Source: Acidobacteriota bacterium (GTDB taxonomy: Bacteria; Acidobacteriota; Holophagae; Holophagales; Holophagaceae). Taken from it: a stretch of 5,404 nucleotides of DNA. This document shows positions 1 to 5,404 of the stretch, piece after piece. A program made the position numbers and the translations under genes. A model generated the notes under the pieces. The model had not been told where the DNA came from. It saw only the letters and a program-made list of their open reading frames with translations, and did not search any database. Positions within the stretch are counted from its first letter, which is position 1. Each line of letters opens with the position of its first letter. The stretch covers positions 1 to 5,404 of the forward strand of contig JAJYBX010000163.1 in assembly GCA_021778785.1 (NCBI GenBank), given 5' to 3'.

Positions 1-1361
<1,361 letters not shown>

Positions 1362-1376
<15 letters not shown>

Positions 1377-1414
1377 ACCGTCAACGGATGATAAGGTCGA
1401 ATATCTCCCCGGTG
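1362..1414. repeat. 8-bp inverted repeat spanning the hybrid kinase stop codon and the intergenic gap
   Basis: CACCGGGG at 1362-1369 is perfectly matched in reverse complement by CCCCGGTG at 1407-1414, leaving a 37-base loop that contains the stop codon and the AT-rich gap. In a transcript reading through from the hybrid kinase this could form a stem close to the start codon of the next gene. No T-tract follows, so it is not an intrinsic terminator. A GC-rich 8-mer pair may also arise by chance in this genome. Confidence 0.25.
1392..1407 (+). promoter_or_regulatory. Possible -10 region upstream of the Ser/Thr kinase
   Basis: Bases 1383-1406 are conspicuously AT-rich for this genome. TATCTC at 1402-1407 is a fair -10 candidate and would place transcription start near 1414, a leader of about five bases. 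TAAGGT at 1392-1397 is an alternative with a leader of about 15 bases. No convincing -35 hexamer is visible, and no Shine-Dalgarno sequence lies within 5-10 bases of the ATG at 1419. The call rests on base composition and position only. Confidence 0.35.
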
Positions 1415-1418
1415 CCCC

Positions 1419-4193
<2,775 letters not shown>

Positions 4194-4200
4194 GGCGGGC

Positions 4201-4206
4201 TATCCT
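4201..4206 (+). promoter_or_regulatory. Candidate -10 element (TATCCT) giving a leaderless response-regulator mRNA
   Basis: TATCCT fits the TANNNT pattern of bacterial -10 boxes and ends exactly six bases before the ATG at 4213. Using the usual spacing, transcription would begin at the A of that ATG, which is the signature of a leaderless mRNA. The 19-base gap has no Shine-Dalgarno sequence at normal spacing; GAGG at 4192-4195 is 17 bases away. A -35 element is not recognisable. The regulator may instead be translated by read-through from the kinase transcript. Confidence 0.45.
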
Positions 4207-4212
4207 GGCCCC

Positions 4213-4884
4213 ATGAAGCTCCTCCTGGTCGAAGACGATCCCCGCGCCGCCCGCGCCCTGGAACGGGGCCTGCGCGAGGAGGGGTTTGCCGTGGAGGTGG
4301 CCTTCGACGGGGAGGAGGGCCTCTTCCTCGCGCGGGAGGGGGGCTTCGACGCGCTGATCCTCGACGTGATGCTGCCGAAGCTGGACGGCTTCACGCTCCT
4401 GGCGGAGGCCCGCGTCGCCGGGGTGTCCGCGCCGGCCCTGTTCCTCACGGCCCGGGATGCCCTGCCCGACCGCCTCCGGGGCCTGGAGGCCGGCGGCGAC
4501 TACCTGGTGAAGCCCTTCGCCTTCTCCGAGCTGGTGCTCCGGCTCCACAACCTGCTGCAGCGGGCCCCCGCCGCCGGACGCACCTGGACCGTGGGCGACC
4601 TCACCGTGGATCCCCTGCGGCGCCGCGTGTACCGCGGCGGGGAGCGGCTGGACCTGAGCGCCCAGGAGTACGCGCTGCTGGAGCTCCTCGCCCGCAACGC
4701 GGGCCACGTGGTCACCCGCACGCGGATCGCCGAGGAGCTCTGGGACCTGGCCTTCGCCGGGGACCCCAACCTGGTGGACGCCGCCATCCGGCGGCTCCGG
4801 CGCAAGGTGGACGACCCCTTCCCGGAGAAGCTCATCCAGACGCGGCGCGGGGTGGGCTACACGCTCGAGGCCCGGGATGCCTGA
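4213..4884 (+). CDS. OmpR/PhoB-family response regulator with winged-helix DNA-binding domain
   Basis: This 223-residue cytoplasmic transcription factor should be phosphorylated by the sensor kinase encoded immediately downstream and then bind promoter DNA. The receiver (about 1-117) shows the acidic pocket Glu7-Asp8-Asp9, phospho-acceptor Asp51 in LILDVMLP, Thr79 and Lys100 in LVKPF. The Trans_Reg_C winged helix (about 125-219) has LSAQEYALLELLARNAGHVVTR, the recognition-helix region VDAAIRRLRRKV and the terminal hairpin TRRGVGYTLEA. Length is normal for the family, and the style resembles CusR/CopR-type regulators, though the target is not readable from sequence. The start at 4213 is chosen because MKLLLVEDD is the canonical receiver N-terminus; in-frame ATGs at 4051 and 4165 would add a tail encoded inside the kinase gene. 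One oddity is LEAGGDYLVKPF, one residue shorter than the common LDAGADDYLVKPF, which slightly alters the loop before Lys100. Confidence 0.95.
   Translation: MKLLLVEDDPRAARALERGLREEGFAVEVAFDGEEGLFLAREGGFDALILDVMLPKLDGFTLLAEARVAGVSAPALFLTARDALPDRLRGLEAGGDYLVKPFAFSELVLRLHNLLQRAPAAGRTWTVGDLTVDPLRRRVYRGGERLDLSAQEYALLELLARNAGHVVTRTRIAEELWDLAFAGDPNLVDAAIRRLRRKVDDPFPEKLIQTRRGVGYTLEARDA
4867..4870 (+). promoter_or_regulatory. Shine-Dalgarno GAGG for the sensor kinase
   Basis: GAGG lies inside the end of the regulator gene, six bases before the ATG at 4877. It supports that start and, with the 8-base overlap ATGCCTGA, suggests translational coupling of the sensor to the regulator. The two upstream ATG starts in this window have no such element. 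Confidence 0.6.
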
Positions 4885-5404
4885 GCGGCGGCCGGCCTCC
4901 CTGACCCTGCGCCTCGCCTCGGCCTATGCCCTGGTCGCGCTGCTGCTCATGGGCGGGAGTTCCATCGTGCTCTACCGCGCCCTGGCCGACGCGGGGTGGC
5001 GCGACGACGCCGAGGACGTCCAGCACGCCACGCGCATGGTGGCGCGCCGGATGGCGGAGAAGGGCCGCGTGGAGCCCCGCGATCTCGAGGGCGATGCCGG
5101 CGTGCGGGTGCGGGTCCTCGATCCCCGGGGCCAGACCCTCCTCGAGGGGCCGGGCATGTCGACGCTCGCGCCGGCGGAACGGATGCCGTCCGCGCCGTCC
5201 GGCCTGGTCCAGATCGAGGGCCCCGGGGATACGGATCTGCTGGTGGAGTGCGTGCCCTGCCGGGGGGGCGTGGTCCAGGCCGCCAAGGACCTGGCGGCCC
5301 GGGAGCGCCTGCTGGCCCGGTACCGGGAGTTCCTGGCCCTCAACGCGGCCCTGGTGGCGGCGCTGGCCGCGCTGGCGGGCTGGTTCATCGCCCGGCGGGG
5401 CCTC
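4877..5404 (+). CDS. Membrane sensor histidine kinase, N-terminal part (3' truncated by window)
   Basis: The first 176 residues are present and the frame is open to the window end. The layout is that of a two-membrane-segment sensor kinase: a short cytoplasmic N-terminus (MPERRPASLTLRL), TM1 at about 12-33, a periplasmic segment of about 115 residues, and TM2 at about 151-171 followed by ARRGL, where a HAMP domain normally begins. The H-box and ATPase domain lie beyond the window. The pre-TM2 stretch VVQAAKDLAARERLLARYR resembles the juxtamembrane part of CusS-like heavy-metal sensor kinases. The periplasmic segment contains a Cys125-x-x-Cys128 pair (ECVPC), which might bind a metal or form a disulfide. 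The start overlaps the regulator gene by 8 bases and has GAGG six bases upstream. It is almost certainly the cognate kinase of that regulator; the signal it reads is unknown. Confidence 0.88.
   Translation, partial: MPERRPASLTLRLASAYALVALLLMGGSSIVLYRALADAGWRDDAEDVQHATRMVARRMAEKGRVEPRDLEGDAGVRVRVLDPRGQTLLEGPGMSTLAPAERMPSAPSGLVQIEGPGDTDLLVECVPCRGGVVQAAKDLAARERLLARYREFLALNAALVAALAALAGWFIARRGL

Overview
The window is GC-rich (roughly 70% by eye) and densely coded on one strand. It holds four signalling genes on the + strand with very short gaps, and two of them are cut by the window edges. The GC-rich third codon positions and the gene content suggest a bacterium with a large signalling repertoire: a hybrid histidine kinase next to a Hanks-type Ser/Thr kinase carrying a TolB-like/TPR tail. 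Acidobacteriota (Holophagae, such as Geothrix or Mesoterricola relatives) is my best guess. Myxococcota or another GC-rich lineage is possible. This is inference from style, not from a marker gene.

Layout: (1) bases 1-1376 are the 3' part of a hybrid sensor histidine kinase: the end of a GAF domain, a coiled-coil linker, HisKA with an HDFNN H-box, HATPase and a C-terminal receiver. (2) Bases 1377-1418 are a 42-base intergenic gap that is AT-rich for this genome and has a possible -10 element but no Shine-Dalgarno sequence. (3) Bases 1419-4193 encode a 924-residue transmembrane Ser/Thr protein kinase with an unusually long activation-loop insert and a C-terminal half built from a TolB-like domain plus TPRs, four of them spaced exactly 40 residues apart. 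(4) After a 19-base gap that contains TATCCT six bases before the ATG, bases 4213-4884 encode an OmpR/PhoB-type response regulator. (5) Bases 4877-5404 are the start of its partner sensor histidine kinase, overlapping the regulator by 8 bases: TM1, a periplasmic segment with a CxxC pair, and TM2, cut at the HAMP domain.

The last two genes form a standard two-component pair resembling heavy-metal/envelope sensing systems. The hybrid kinase and the Ser/Thr kinase precede it. Whether all three signalling units share a pathway cannot be told from sequence, and the probable promoters before genes 2 and 3 argue that they can be transcribed separately. No RNA genes, mobile elements, CRISPR arrays or strong terminators were seen. 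There is no gene-free stretch over 300 bases. I found no clearly new system. The best leads are the activation-loop insert, the near-leaderless start architecture and the CxxC in the sensor loop.
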